From Enchytraeus crypticus (Eukaryota; Annelida; Clitellata; Enchytraeida; Enchytraeidae): a stretch of DNA of 64,000 bases. The stretch lies in NCBI GenBank assembly GCA_905160935.1, contig CAJHZI010000532.1:386001-450000 (forward strand). Reading direction: 5' to 3'. The notes beneath the pieces are model-generated. The model was not told the origin of the DNA. It did no database searches and saw only the letters and a list, made by a program, of their open reading frames with translations. Numbering within the stretch: position 1 is the first letter of the stretch; each line of letters opens with the position of its first letter. The translations under genes and the position numbers were made by a program. Shown here in pieces: positions 35,701-47,495 of this stretch.

Positions 35701-38700
35701 ATCAGCCATTTTGTATCACTGTATCAGTCAATGTGTGTCAGTATATCAGTCACTTTGTGTCAGTGTATAGGTCACTTTGTGTCAGGGTATCAGTTACTGT
35801 GTGTCAGGATATCAGTCACTCTGTGTCATTGTATCAATCACTGTTTGTCAGTGTATAGGTCACTCTATGTCAGTGTATCAGACACTGTGAGTCAGTGTAT
35901 CAGTCACTGTGTGTCAGGGTATGAGTCACTGTGTGTCTGTGTATCAGTCACTGTGTGTCAGTGTATCAGTCACTGTGAGTCAGTGTATCAGTCGCTGTAT
36001 GTGAGTGTCTCAGTCACTGTGAGTCAGTGTATCAGTCACTGTGTGTCAGAGTATCAGTCAATATGAGCATCAATGTACCAGTCAAGGTATATGTCTTGAT
36101 CAAGCAACTTTCTGACCTTTTTTAACCAATCAAAATATTCTTCAGCTATATTTTGAACATTGCAGCGAAGTACTTACGGAGTTTACAGTCCACCAGAGGA
36201 AATGAGAAGTAAGATTTGTATTTAATTTCCATCAGTAGGCCTATTATGTAAATATTACTGAATAAACGCAAGTCCTTACATAGCCTATTGCTAAAACTTA
36301 AGCAAGTTAATCATATAACTTTAAGGTTATTTCAGTTCCTAATATATATTCAGATTTCGAATAGGCTACTTGAATAAAGAGTTTTAATTTGTATTGATAC
36401 TTTAATTCTTGTCTGAAATATATTGAAGTTTCTAATAGATTTTAAAAAGTAAGATTATTTAATGCCAAATTGTCTATTATTAAGTCATTTAAGCTGTGAT
36501 GGCGAGACATTATTATTATTATTATTAATATTATTCTTCTTCTTGCGAAAGTTAAACGTTGCTGATCGCAACAGCGGGTGACATTGCCCTGAATCCACTG
36601 CTTTTGGCTCCAGCAGCACCCGTCCCCACTTCATCTGTTATCGATCCACGACGACGGTGACTCCACTGAATAGGCGTTGATGAGGCAGTTGTGAGAACTC
36701 TGTTGGGAGACCGCTTCTAGAAGTCAACAACCCTGAAATCTGGATAGCTGTTCCTAGAGAATTCTGGGATCTAGTTTCCGCTTGATTAGGGCTCTGATTT
36801 GTAAAACCCGATTAGCTCTGCCTCTCTGCCTCAGCCTGCCGTGAGGCCAGCATCTGGTTCAACCCTAGACCCTGGTGCTGTGGCCCTAATGGGAAGGACA
36901 CCTGGGACGCATAGGCCATTCTAGCCTTAAGTATCTCCTTTTTCTCGCTGAGGGTCAGCCCAGAAAACTCTTGTGGATTTATCTCAGGCTCAATGGACGC
37001 ACTCGAGGAGGAGGAGGAGGGAGGTATTGAGAGGCCGGGACTTAGGCGCATCTCTTCTCTTTCAGACGGGCTGTGTTCAACCCGTTGACGATCACCCTCG
37101 TGCTCACGTGCTGCCCCAGTGCCCGATTGTCACCAGTTGGCACCTGAGGCTGAGGCTGCATGGACTGGACCTCAGGTTTGATTCGGGTTTTTTGGGGCAC
37201 AGGTCGGGCACCTGTTTGGATTTGGCTTTTATTTTGGGTTGGAACAGATGAAACCACAGATAGGATGGGCTTAGATTCTGCATAGGTGCTGAAATGGCAG
37301 GTCTAAGGTAAATCCGGGTAGACTGATGGAGGTGTTTTCCATGTTTCTGGTTACGTCAGGACCAACAGCGTCCACATAGTATTCCTGAACCACTCGTTAT
37401 AAACTGACGGGTAGCATGAATTGCAGCGTCACAACCACCTGATACACCGACACCCAGCTGAATAGGGCGAAGATAATCAGAGATTTTTGGTAGAGAATAC
37501 ATGTTTACGCATGTAGCCGCTAATCTCCTCCATGTATAACCTATGGCACTTGGACGAATATCGCCATTCTTCTTCTGAATAGCAATTAGATTGGCCCCGA
37601 AAAGTACTGGTCGTACTTGAATAGGGCAGCCACCCCGAATTAGACAGTTTATAAAAGCAGTGATTGCTGTAAGCAACTGAGCACCTGACTCCTTGCAAAG
37701 AACTAAATCTTTGAGATGTTGAGGACGAAAGCCATCAGGGCCACCAGCGGTTCCGGCTGTAAAGCTCAGCACGGCCTTCAACACAATGTCTTCTTCGACT
37801 TGGATCGCAGGTGTTGGAGACGATGAATGATTTTTAGGAGACTCAGCTGCAGTAGGATGTTTATCCTGCAGCTGTTTGAAAGTATTTTCATTATTTTCCG
37901 CTAATGATTCGTCCGAACAGAGAATTCTGACTGCAGCGCGTATATTAGCTTCCTCTAATTTGGACTGCACTTAAGCGGAAAGAGACGATTTAGAGAAGTG
38001 CCTTTTCTGTCCAAGGTCCACCTCTTGAGATACGTCACTGTTGTTAGGAATCTGATCTTCAGAGAGACGATTCCGAATGAGATTAGCCAAACTAAATTTT
38101 TTTCCCACCTTAGCAGGAACTGATAATGTTGAGAAAGCAAAATTAATAAGATTGCCCCAATTGACTAAATTCTCAGAATTTCTGGAAATATTCGAAATAA
38201 TAGAAATCAGAGCTCTAGCGCAGGGAGCTCTGGCAGACCTCGGAATGTGTTTGATAATGGGTTGTGACAGCGTGGGATGGCGAATGGTAAAGGAATCAGT
38301 CAATGAGTCAGCATCATTCGGACATATGAGGTCAGAAGCTTTATTGCTAGCAGCATTGGCGTTGAAACTACTGCTGCCAACTGCGTTGCTGACGATAGTA
38401 TTTCTGCTAGCAGCAGAGTTTCTGCCTGTTCTGCAGTCTTTACGTTTACAATTAGCGGCGAGAACTGAGCTTGCACTGCAGTTGACTGTATGATCAAATA
38501 TCGCGCTGCTGCTATCCGTAAGGTTGTCTGGTTGGCTGGACATTTGGTGGTCAGGTGAAGGTGTAGCACTACGGGAGTTGAGTGAAATGTTTTGAGTCAG
38601 AGGCGGCTGACCTGAACCCAGACAAGGAGACTTACGAGGATCGTGTTTATGGATTAGGCCATCCCTCAAGTGGACTTGTCGCACGGCTAGACATACCCGT

Positions 38701-41700
38701 CAGACACCATTCAGCTTACCAGCGGTTGGAGATAAAGGCCAATTCTGGCGAGACATTTCCAGATAAAATTCATATATCACGATGAGAATGACTATGTTAA
38801 GTAGAACTGGACTAGAAATATGAGACAGTTCGGTTAATCCTTCAGAATATAATACTCTATATCCTTAATCATAAATTAACGAGTCAAGAGTTATAGGAAG
38901 CAGCCACTAGGTTAATATTAATCAAGCAGAATACTAAATTGATAACGGTGTTTTTATTTTTAAAATATAAACAACCGCCATTTTACGTGACGTCATTATA
39001 ATTGGGAAATGATAAATAATGCAGAAATGGAGTTGCATAGGAATAAATAAAAGTAGTGTATGCTTAATTATCACACAAAACTACAGAAAAATTTACTTCT
39101 ACAATAACTTTAAATTTCTATTACAATTCTATTATGAAACATATTTCGTATTTCTACTTTTCGTTGTTATAGATAATTTATAGGCTATATTTATATTTAT
39201 TATTTAAATAACTGTCACTGTATGACTTCTAAACTATGTCAAACAATAACCTCTCCAGTCATTCCCTCTTAGGTCTAACCATTATGGTATACTGCGCATT
39301 GAATATGTGTATGCCTATATTTAATACAATTAGCCTACGTGCATGACATCTTCCTTGGATGAGAAAAGCCGACGATTTGTTGGTTCGTATTGTAGCACAC
39401 TTGACATACCGCGCACGTGATACGGCATTTCTTTGAATATTTATGAAATTGATCAATCTGTGTTGGCAATGTCACTTCTCTGAATGTAGCCTGTTTTTTC
39501 TAAAGACTTACGACTGAAAATTCATTCTATCAACTGTAGAATTTGTGTCTTACATAGTCCATCAGTGATTCGATTGGATGCTTTATATGATATGGTGAGC
39601 GTGCTAACACATTTGTCGTCAAACTGATATAAGCTTAAATCTATAAAATTTAGATGTGTGGGGCGTGTGAAATACTATTTTACAGGTCGTGAGGTGCTTT
39701 ACTTGCACTCTCGTAGGTTCGGTTCCCAGATATAGGCAGACCAGGGTTTAAAATGACATTGCTATCATCATCTACTGTTTTTGATTTTTGACTAAAAGTT
39801 AATATTGTCAACCGGTCATTACTTGTATTGTAAAAAGTGATAGGTGTCATCATTGATGATCATTTCAAGGTAGTTCGATTTTTAAGTTGAGAAAATAATG
39901 AAGTTCCTTTATTTCATCCTGACTCAACCTAGTTTCTTGAAATGTTCTAGATTTTTGCTTTTACCAGTTCTACAGTGTCGACCAGGTTGATCTCTCTTTT
40001 CTGCTAACACAATGTCGCCGGCTGTAAACTTCCTCTAACTACTGCACATGCATGTAATAGAGAAACGAAGCCAAGCTTTGTAGCATTTGTGCTAATACAC
40101 TTGTGTGATGCAGGCTGTACAGTTGAGCTACTCAGCTATGGTTACTCAGATCCCACAGATGCGTTTGGCTACGTGAAACTAAACAATGTCCTTTACTGCG
40201 ACGTCAGCGGCAGATACCCAAGTAAATAATTTAAGTACATAATAAGTATATTAATTGTTCTTAAAGCGCTTGCAAAAATATACTGATATACCATATAGAT
40301 AGTGCAACTAGTTTCATGAATTTTGTAGATGTGTAGGCCCACATGTAGATGTGAGCAATATATTGGCAGCTGCTAGCTATTTATTGCATTATTGCAGATG
40401 TAATGTACCTTCTTACAAACATAGAGAAAGAGAGAGAGAGAGAGAGGGAGAGAGAGAGAGAGAGGGAGAGAGAGGGAGTTAGAGAATGGGAGAGAGAGAG
40501 AGAAAGAGAGAGAATATGTTTAATAGATCAAAACACAGCTTACACCATACAAAATGAAAACAAGCACACGGAAATAATCACATTGAATGGAAATCAAAAT
40601 AATGTAAAGCAAAATTTGAAAAAGGGAAAAATAACATCAAACAAATTAAGAAGAGACAGAAACAATAGGCTATCAAAAGAGAACGAGAAACGTTTTATCT
40701 AACGCTAACACCTATTGAGAATCAATGAAACATAGACTGTGCTACAGCTGGAATTATTAGTAAATGAACCAATTTGAATATAATACATTTCTTCCTAGAG
40801 ATCAAGAAAAAGGTCTGGAGGAATAAAAGACTGAATATAATTGATTAATCCTGAGGAAAATGGAATCATGGGTTCTCTTCCCAAGTATAGGTGCTGACCA
40901 GAGATTAAAATGGCATTCACATAAACAGAGACTATGACACAGTGGGCATTATGGGCGATTTATCACCTACCAAATTACATATAGATATGAAAGTACATTT
41001 GCGGCAAATTTCATATACAATTTTACCTTTTATAACTATCGACAACCATGCGCATGTTTGATGCAACATTATGTAGGCCCACAAATGAGTAAAAATGATA
41101 GGACGAATGTCTGAAAAGTTACGTAGTGGACCCCTGAACTGAAAACTAATCTCTGCTTTGATCTACTGAACTGAATGCTGATCTCTGCTTTGATCTACTG
41201 AACTGAACACTGATCTCTGCTTTGATCCACTGAACTGAACACTGATCTCTGCTTTGATCCACTGAACTGAACACTGATCTCTGCTTTGATCTACTGAACT
41301 GAACACTGATCTCTGCTTTGATCTACTGAACTGAACACTGATCTCTGCTTTGATCTACTGAACTGAACATTGATAATTAATTACTTTCAAACATATAACT
41401 GAACGCAGAGCTTCGTTATTTTTCCTCATTTGCCCCAAGCATAATGACCGAAGTATGCTCTATTGTAGTTCTCGTTAATAAATTTATTATAAGAAGATAA
41501 AAATACTTTCATCAATAAATATTTCAATTGAATGAAAATACTAGACATTGTACACATATGTGCACGCAATCCGGTTCAAAAGATAAAGTTACTATTAACC
41601 TAGACATGTGACGTTCAATTTAACAACTTCTGAAGTTGTTTTTGCTTCAGGTACCTACGGTGTGTACATCGGAATAAGCATCGTAAGGTTTGACTTAGAA

Positions 41701-44700
41701 ACGTGCAGTGGCAGATCCGCTGTAAGATTTGATCCTCACAACGGTGGCGTGGCCGAGGTGAACAGATTAATGTCGTATATATCAAGCCTACCACCAAAGG
41801 TGTGTTGCCCTATTCTTTCTTCATTTAATTTCTCACTTTCTCTCTAAACCTTAGCGAATTCAGATCCAAGGCACGTTTTATTCACCGTGCATCTGTATAT
41901 CTGTACTACTCACTAACAACACTTTCACTTGACCAAAAAAGTTCATCTGATTAGATAACTTATGCATTAAGTGATCTATTATACTATATTTACTGTATAA
42001 AATATAACTTCTATTGTGTAATCTCTTTGCCATCTACTACCTGACATTGGGTCATGATAAAGGAATTGGACGTTTAAATTATTCCCTCTCATTCTCTCTC
42101 TCTCTCTGTATCTCTTTTACTGTACTGCCTAATGGATAGTCCATGACATACAAAACAAATGAAACAATTATATCCACAGCTTTATATTGAAATTTGTTAT
42201 TAAATCATTATTGTCTCAGTCTTTATCAAATTATTTCTTGCACTTTTCTTTCGATTACATCTTTCAGTAAACCACCCCCGCTCCCAATATAATATGTCCC
42301 ATCCGGCTTTTATTTCTATTTCTTATAGCATCTCTGTAACTGCCTATCTAGACTGACTCTCTCAAGCACTTCTGCTTTGAAAATTCTGTGTAAGTTACTA
42401 ATACTTACCGCCTTTCTCCATAATCACCATTCCAACGCTTCTAGTTTTCTGAAATCTTGTTTCCTTAACATCCACGTTTCACATCCGTCTGGAAGTTGTG
42501 TTGTCTATACCATTGTTTTCACTGGTTGGAGCCAGTGGCGATATCGGCATGATACTCGACCGCGAATCAGTATATGAGGGGTTAAAATCCTAGGCTCCCC
42601 CCCTCATTGACTGACATCGCTTTCGAGTGAGGAAACTGACGTTAACATTAGCTTTACCACAATCGTAATATTTTAGTGTTGTCTTTAAAAGCTTTTACTA
42701 AGAATTCTTTCTTTTCTCGGATCCGAAAATCTCCTTTAAAAGTAAGAATAACCCCGAGAACTTCTATAGCGGTGTCATGGCCGATGTTCGGTCTTCGAAA
42801 ACGGTTTACAGATTCCTGATATGTTATTATTATTCCTTTCAACAATTAATCATATTTTTGCTATTAATAGCGCCAATCGGCCGCAGGCTCCGATAGAAGA
42901 TTAACCTTTCATGGGTCCAAGGGGATATCCATCATTTGTTGAACTGACCTGTTTTTGAACTCAGGCCACTTGTATCCGAGACGAACACTCTAACCGTTAC
43001 GCCATATCCCCTTCCCTCCGAAATTCTACACTTGAACTCCGTTTAATACTTCCCATCAACGGTTACACCGTACCGTTAATGGTGTAACTCAGATATTTCC
43101 AGCTTATTACCCATTCTGATCGAGTATTATTGGGCATTTTATCTAGAAAATTCAGAGCTATGTTACCCCTACGCACTCTCATCACCTTTAGTTCTTCTAT
43201 ATGAATTTTCCTGCAACGATCCTCAATGCTAGTATAATTAAAACCATTCACAAACCTTTACAATCTAACTTCACTTCAGTAAGCATATTTTGATCACCTG
43301 CAAACCACACATCCTGCACAGATATACCTCCAAAATTATTTCATTTTTTATACCTTCCATCGCTTCAGTCGTTACTTCCTAGGTCGGCAGAGACCTGGAA
43401 CAATTTTGTTGAAGTTCAACATGTTTGTCTTACCTCCTACACACGATCTTTCTCAGAGAACTCTTGTTGAATTTTGATTTGAGATCTTATGGTCCATTGC
43501 TTTCTGCTTCATGCTCAAATTTAAAATTAATTAAATATCTCTCAAGTCCCATTCCAACATTCTCAAGGTCCTTAATCACATTACAACAGCCAGTCTCTTC
43601 AATCAAAAGCCTTGTAAAAACTACAAAATATATGCAGACATCATTTCAATGTTATAAGCATCATTCGTATACAACACGCATTACGCATATTACTTCCCTA
43701 ATACCACATCAAATCGGAAACCAAATTGGAAGTTATTCAATATATAGGATCTGTAATATAGGATCTTTCCTATTCATCACATATCTAGTCCCTGTATAAT
43801 AAGGCACGAAAGGCGGCAATTACACTAAATTCCTTCAAGTCAAAACATAAAACCTTGCTGTTTAAAGCTTTCACTGTATTTGTCCGCCCAATATTAGAGT
43901 ACTGTTCAAATCTTTGGTCACCCTATCGAAAGCAAGATATTGATCTAATCGAATTAGTACAAAAAAGATTTACCAAACGACTTTTTGGACTAAAAGAACA
44001 TCCTTACCCCCATAGATTAAAATTACTTGATGCCGAACCACTTGAACTTCGTCGAATTAAATTAGACCTAATCTCCTATTATAAAATAATGAACAAGTTC
44101 ATTGATTGACCTATTCAGTATTTTTTTACTATTAAAAGTGGAATCACAAGAAACAATGGCGCCACTCTTTCTGCTAAACCGTTTAGATGTAACGCTGAGG
44201 GTTACCACTTTAAAAATAGATGTATAAGCATATGGAACCAACTACCGTCTAGCACAGTAAATGCTCCCTCTGTAGATTCGTTTAAGAAAAGGCTTAACGA
44301 AACAGATCTTAGCATATTTATGAGAAACTGCTACGCGCTTTGACATTATATTTTAGCCTATTATTGTTCTCGTTCAATTTTTAGCTAAGTGCGTTATTCT
44401 GTTATTTTTATATACTCTAAATCATTTAAGTAATTCAAGTGATATTTGATAGTGATATTCAAGGACCTTTTGATTGTATAACTTCACACCTAATACACAG
44501 TAATTTTTAAACTTCATTTGTCTCTCAACTGTTTTATGAGACTCAATGGAATAAATGTAAATTGCTTAATTTATCTGATATATGTTTTTAATGCTTATAT
44601 AATTTGGTTCCCACTATTTATCCTCTCGGAATATGTAAGTGCCTTACGAAAGCCCTTATTTCCGTACATACACTTTTTCTTCTATTGTAGAACATTTGTC

Positions 44701-45887
44701 ACGTGACTCTTGTGGAATGCTTGTGCTAAATAAATAAATAAATAAATATCTAGTCTATGTTTGCTTGAATACGATTATTTAATATTGTTAATAAGACTTT
44801 AGACTCGAACGTCATTAAGTTTATTGTTCTAAAGCCTGAAAATTTCACAGCACTAGTCATTGCGAATGAAATCATCGCTGTCTTAATCACTGTTCATTAT
44901 CTTCCATGCATAATTCATCAAATCTCTAATGGTGCATCACCAAGCGTTTTAAGAAATTATGTTAGCACGCTATAAATACATACATGCAGTTTTTCCCTTT
45001 CATATTTCCAATAGCAGTACCACTTGTAAATAATCAATTTTTGAAAGGAGTGTTAAATTATTAAGAATTGGCGTTGAATTTCGGGTAAAAATGATTGTAT
45101 ATGTCTAATATAACAAACCTGCAAGAAAGAACGCCAGTCAGAACATGTGGTTTAACTCGAAATTTTTGTCGTATGTGACTTAATCGTATGTTAATAGAAA
45201 TAGGAAACAGGACAAGGTTTTGAAAATAAACGTAATTGATTGTTATTAGCTGCTGCTGCCCATTAGAAGGCATCGTAACACTAATGGATCCCTGCATTTC
45301 CCTTAACGTCACAGGACTATTCGAGGGTAATAAAATAAACTTTACTTCTTGATTGACAGAATGATTGATGATCGATACTCGATAGGTTGATTATTAAGTA
45401 AGTCAGGCTTGCTTTATAGAAAAATTGAGTGATTTATTTATTCCTACTCTAACGTTAACTAGTTATTGATTCGCGAATGATTTGTAGAACGGGTGACTGC
45501 TTGAATTTATGATTACTTGATTTCTCTTAATTAATTGATTGAACGATAATTATTAGTTCGTTGATCTACTGACTTCGAACAGAATTTTATTTTGCTTTAT
45601 TTTTGAATTATTGAACTTTTCAGACAATTATTATGGCTGTTACGGCAGATGAGGTATATTATAACCTACCTTCAGCGTATGGGTACTTTGAACGCCTGGG
45701 CATACCTGCGAGCAGCCTCAACGTGCTCGACTATCATGGCAAGTTTGTCTGGCTGCTACAGCTCGGCAAACCTGAGAAAACAATATTCCGAGTAGCCGTC
45801 GCATACACCAATGGATTGTATATAAAGGTGGCTGTGTGGGGTAAGCAATTACTTTTTGACGTCGGGCCTTCTCATAATTTTCTGTAA
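32311..45887 (+). CDS. Secreted PAN-domain + ILEI-like domain protein, copy A
   Basis: Five coding exons, built by comparison with copy B: 32311-32634 (donor acg|gtgtgt), 36166-36208 (43 nt), 40114-40221, 41651-41799 (aag|gtgtgt) and 45624-45840 (TGGG|gtaagc); phases agree throughout. Without the last donor, translation stops at 45887, giving about 295 aa. Exon 1 encodes a signal peptide (hydrophobic LLILLN) and a PAN/apple-like domain with eight cysteines (QCNV, ALCT, ADCLQRC, ACASF, KCEVF, GC). Exons 3-5 form a domain like ILEI/FAM3 (GG-lectin-like): GYVKLNNVLYCDVSG, VRFDLETC, RFDPHNGG, YISSLPPKTIIMAVTADE. Role unknown; extracellular ligand or glycan binding is inference. An in-frame upstream ATG at 32224 would place 29 residues before the signal peptide. 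A further 3' exon is possible. Confidence 0.72.
32716..32776. repeat. (TA)n microsatellite
   Basis: About 58 bp of TA in intron 1 of gene A. The corresponding tract in B is about 345 bp. Confidence 0.95.
32791..32915 (+). mobile_element. SINE family 1 in intron 1 of gene A
   Basis: gcctggagccagtggcgatg ... gttcaaatcatgggctcgcc ... gaaactgaagttaacg. The variant ttcaaatcatggg is shared with the copy at 55352-55505, so they may be the same insertion duplicated with the locus. Confidence 0.8.
33035..33165 (+). mobile_element. SINE family 1, diverged copy
   Basis: Partial match: ataagtcaaccgactgccga, gttcaaatcc, gacccgtcaccgtcatgact, ttaagtgaggaatacgacgt. Confidence 0.55.
33208..33267 (+). mobile_element. 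SINE family 1, left half (split by L2)
   Basis: ggctggagccagtggcgatg followed by a decayed middle. The expected right half (tcgcccgtcaatgatatcgc...aactgacgttatc) is found at 35398-35470, on the other side of an L2-like LINE. Confidence 0.6.
33268..35395 (+). mobile_element. L2-like non-LTR retrotransposon, degenerate
   Basis: Reverse transcriptase relic: VTPLLKKPSLDKESLSNYRP, KYQSAYTKDRSTETLLL, LDMSAAFDT, then after an insertion YGVPQGSVL, the catalytic box mutated to FAGDTQLY, and NPSKTEFVLFG, SKLDYCNSLFLNLP, SVHWLKVRERI. The wording is typical of the L2/CR1 group. The longest intact frame is 34231-34929. It ends near a (TTG)n tract at about 35378. Absent from copy B, so inserted after the duplication or lost from B. 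Confidence 0.88.
33770..34115 (-). mobile_element. SINE-like element nested in L2
   Basis: Interrupts the L2 frame inside LDMSAAFDT|IDH. The same sequence occurs on the plus strand at 59447-59815. Its tail is (GAA)n: ttcttcttc here at the left edge, agaagaagaa at the right edge of the other copy. Shared text includes cgcggcagattgtttgcggt and ggtccaaccacacccgagta in this orientation. Confidence 0.75.
35398..35470 (+). mobile_element. SINE family 1, right half
   Basis: tcgcccgtcaatgatatcgc, tttgagagccaaactgacgt, tatcatcgatttcacagcg. Complements the left half at 33208-33267. Confidence 0.6.
35590..36075. repeat. 21-22-bp minisatellite
   Basis: Units of gtatcagtcactgtgtgtca with frequent variants. 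Two plus-strand frames stay open across it; both are by-products. Located just before the 43-nt exon of gene A and absent from B. Confidence 0.9.
36475..36530 (-). mobile_element. Short piece of the nuclease-tailed LINE plus (ATT)n
   Basis: ttaagtcatttaagctgtga tggcgagacatt matches 49155-49190, where it encodes RMSCHHNLNDLIW just upstream of the nuclease-like domain. Confidence 0.5.
36812..37257 (-). pseudogene. Unrecognised minus-strand frames next to the LINE
   Basis: Two frames in series (37257-37042, P/Q-rich; 37051-36812, with LSEKKEILKARMAYASQVSF) that look like one broken ORF. They lie immediately downstream of the reverse transcriptase remnant within A-specific DNA and are probably part of the same or another retroelement. 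Function not recognised. Confidence 0.35.
37356..38684 (-). mobile_element. Nuclease-tailed LINE, ORF segment with one in-frame stop
   Basis: Continuous minus-strand reading of about 443 codons, broken only by a TAA at 37973-37971. The N-terminal part holds IKHIPRSARAPCARALISII and WGNLINFAF...P. The RT start follows: KLEEANIRAAVRILCSDESL, AGTAGGPDGFRPQHLKDLV, RPVLFGANLIAIQKKNGDIR, LGVGVSGGCDAAIHATRQFI. It ends abruptly before the catalytic FADD/YADD region. This lineage usually carries a C-terminal cysteine motif plus PD-type nuclease domain, and a matching module is found separately at 48690-49262. The insertion (about 36440-39085) is absent from copy B. Confidence 0.8.
39660..39880 (+). 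mobile_element. SINE family 2 relative, unit A
   Basis: Decayed copy with a B-box-like ggttcggttccc and the 3' body aaaaagtgataggtgtcatc attgatgatcatttca. The colinear copy is at 57110-57310. Confidence 0.5.
40425..40515. repeat. (GA)n microsatellite, intron 3 of gene A
   Basis: Imperfect GA tract, colinear with 57736-57812 in B, where it also contains a poly-G run. Confidence 0.9.
41135..41375. repeat. 32-bp minisatellite, A-specific expansion
   Basis: About 7.5 units of actgatctctgctttgatct + actgaactgaac. Unit B has roughly one decayed unit at 58295-58335, so the array grew after the duplication. Confidence 0.9.
42087..42150 (-). mobile_element. LINE 3' tail with (CT)n, unit A
   Basis: tctctctctctctctg then tactgtactgcctaatggat agtccatgac: reverse complement of the GA-tail motif. 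Colinear with 59922-60015. Confidence 0.55.
42524..42658 (+). mobile_element. SINE family 1, A-specific
   Basis: ggttggagccagtggcgata, atactcgaccgcgaatcagt, ggaaactgacgttaacatta. Absent from the colinear place in B (about 60400), so it was inserted after the duplication. Confidence 0.8.
42918..43012 (-). mobile_element. tRNA-like SINE, third type
   Basis: On the minus strand: aaggggatatggcgtaacgg ttagagtgttcgtctcggat, later gagttcaaaa, closing with the 10-bp complement atatcccctt. The A-box (tggcgtaacggt) is tRNA-like but the 10-bp terminal stem and the odd arms argue against a working tRNA. Absent from B. Confidence 0.55.
43791..44745 (+). mobile_element. 5'-truncated CR1-like LINE, A-specific
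   Basis: Flanked by a perfect 10-bp duplication atatctagtc (43781-43790 and 44746-44755). Carries the reverse transcriptase C-terminal part: VFVRPILEYCSNLWSPYRKQ, LRRIKLDLISYYKIMNK, then after one stop NRCISIWNQLPSSTVNAPSV. The tail is (AAAT)n. The empty site survives in B at about 61200-61220. One of the youngest datable insertions here. Confidence 0.9.
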
Positions 45888-46225
45888 CTTGATAAATGTT
45901 GTTCTTCAATGCTAGAACAATTCTTCTATTAATTTCTGGGACTGATCCTCCTTCTGCTTTCAATATGATTCCGAAATAGACAAACTTGTTTACAATTTCA
46001 ATCACTTTTTACTGCAGTTTTGTTGCTTCATAGATGTTTTCGTTCTTTGTTGTTGACATCTATTTTTTAATGTTCAATTCAATTTTCCATTTATTAATTC
46101 TCAATCAAAATTTTCCATTTTCTTCGGCCATTGCCTCCTATAACTGTATATCTCTTGGCTCTCTAAATTCAAACAAATATCATCAGCGTATTCAACAACA
46201 TCTGTATTTTGAGGTTTGAATTTTC
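45880..46225 (-). mobile_element. LINE reverse transcriptase relic, after gene A
   Basis: The minus strand reads EYADDICLNLESQEI near 46180 and EIVNKFVYFGIILKAEGGSV PEINRRI at 45900-46000. It abuts the last gene exon. The counterpart is at 62150-62493. Confidence 0.7.
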
Positions 46226-46483
46226 AGCTCCATTTAAAATATTGTCTCAGACGTAGGACTATCGATGGGCTCTCCTCTCTTTAATAACCCTTCGAAGAGT
46301 TCTTCTTATATTTCTTTTATTTGTAGCCCAAATTAACTATGAAATACTTTCTAAGATTGGTTCCACTTATCACGAGGGATAAATGGAGAGAGTAATTCCA
46401 AATATTACCTTATCACATGGGTAAGTACAGGATATGATATTAGGTTGTTTCTATAAATTGCTCTCTGAGCTCTCCTACGCTAT

Positions 46484-46728
46484 TGGATGTCTCAATAACG
46501 TATGGGTACCGTCATGAATTTTTAAATGACAGATTCTGAGGTGAATTGAACCCTCGTGGGTTCGAATCCCAGCCGTTCTGATCTGAGAGCAAAATCTCGG
46601 ACATTCACTTGACTGGTTATATGGAAAATGGTCTAAAGTACCTAACGGTTTAAACATGTGGTATTACAAGTGATAGATATCAACGTACGTAATTGATAAT
46701 TTCACTATAATGCGTGTTTACTTTTTTT
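46484..46728 (+). mobile_element. SINE family 2, unit A
   Basis: ggatgtctcaataacgtatg, gggttcgaatcccagccgtt, ttgataatttcactataatg. Identical to 62752-62996. Confidence 0.75.
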
Positions 46729-46879
46729 GTGTAAGTGCAAGATTTAATACTGGGTTGTTTCTAAATCTGTTACTGTGGTGTAGTTGAAAGTTGTGACTTA
46801 TAGTATGCTGTCTCTAAATGTGACAATATATGGCAAGTGCTGCATATGATTGTTCCAAAACGTGTAAAATCCACGAAGA

Positions 46880-47290
46880 TAGAGTTTGTAAAGGCTGTAG
46901 TGTGGAACACGCTCCTGTACAATTGTTAAACATGGACGTTAGGAAAGGATGATATCAGGAAACTGGAAGCATTCGAAATGTCGCTATGGAGTAGAATCGA
47001 GAAGATCAAGTGCACTGACAAATTTACGACAGAAGAAGTACTAAATAGGGTTGGCACAAATGGACAATTGTTAAAAGTTATAAGGAATACAAGGAAGAAA
47101 AGTACTGAGAGGGTCACGCACTGAGAGGGAATAAGGGTTTACTAAAAAAGGTAAAAAGCCAATGTTAACGGCAGTTTTATTACTCGAAAGCGATGTCAGT
47201 GACGAGAGAATAGAGGTAATTGAAGGAAGAATGAAAGAGAAAATGGCTCGAGGAAGATCAACACTTTGGAAACTGAGATATGCTGGATGA
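46880..47290 (+). mobile_element. LINE 3' coding end, split by a SINE fragment
   Basis: DIRKLEAFEMSLWSRIEKIK then TDKFTTEEVLNRVGTNGQLL, typical of the C-terminal region of non-LTR ORFs. A minus-strand SINE family 1 piece sits at 47148-47205, and IEGRMKEKMARGRSTLWKL continues after it. Followed by the tail motif and (GA)n at 47375-47495. Identical to 63148-63558. Confidence 0.7.
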
Positions 47291-47374
47291 TGTCTAATTC
47301 ACACGTTGATATCTAATTCACGTTGATAGAAGAAGAACGGCAGAGGATAGAAATATGTGGAATAGTTAGCTATT

Positions 47375-47495
47375 TGCAGTGGACCTGTCCATAGGCTATG
47401 CACTAAGATAGAGAGAGCTAGAGAGAGAGAGATAGAGAGAGAAAGAAAGAGAGATACAGAGAAGGAGAGTGATAGAGAGAAAGAGAGAGATAGTT
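47375..47495 (+). mobile_element. LINE 3' tail with (GA)n
   Basis: gcagtggacctgtccatagg ctatgcac followed by an imperfect GA array. Repeated exactly at 63643-63763, including every interruption. Confidence 0.65.

Larger units (their letters stand above)
42290..43420 (-). mobile_element. Degenerate LINE, unit A (split by two SINEs)
   Basis: The minus strand reads LRKQDFRKLEALEWWLWRK and KAEVLERVSLDRQLQ, typical of the C-terminal region of non-LTR reverse transcriptases. A family-1 SINE (42524-42658) and a third SINE type (42918-43012) interrupt it. The colinear copy in B (60120-60980) lacks both. Confidence 0.65.

Noticed and set aside
35619-36066. VSVYQSLC-type repetitive ORFs
   Set aside because: Minisatellite by-product, absent from the paralogous unit.
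40403-40702. ERERERE-rich 99-aa ORF
   Set aside because: A (GA)n microsatellite in an intron running into AT-rich DNA; not conserved as a frame in unit B.
42918-43012. Functional tRNA gene
   Set aside because: The terminal stem is 10 bp and the arms do not fold canonically; it sits in a dead LINE and is missing from unit B.
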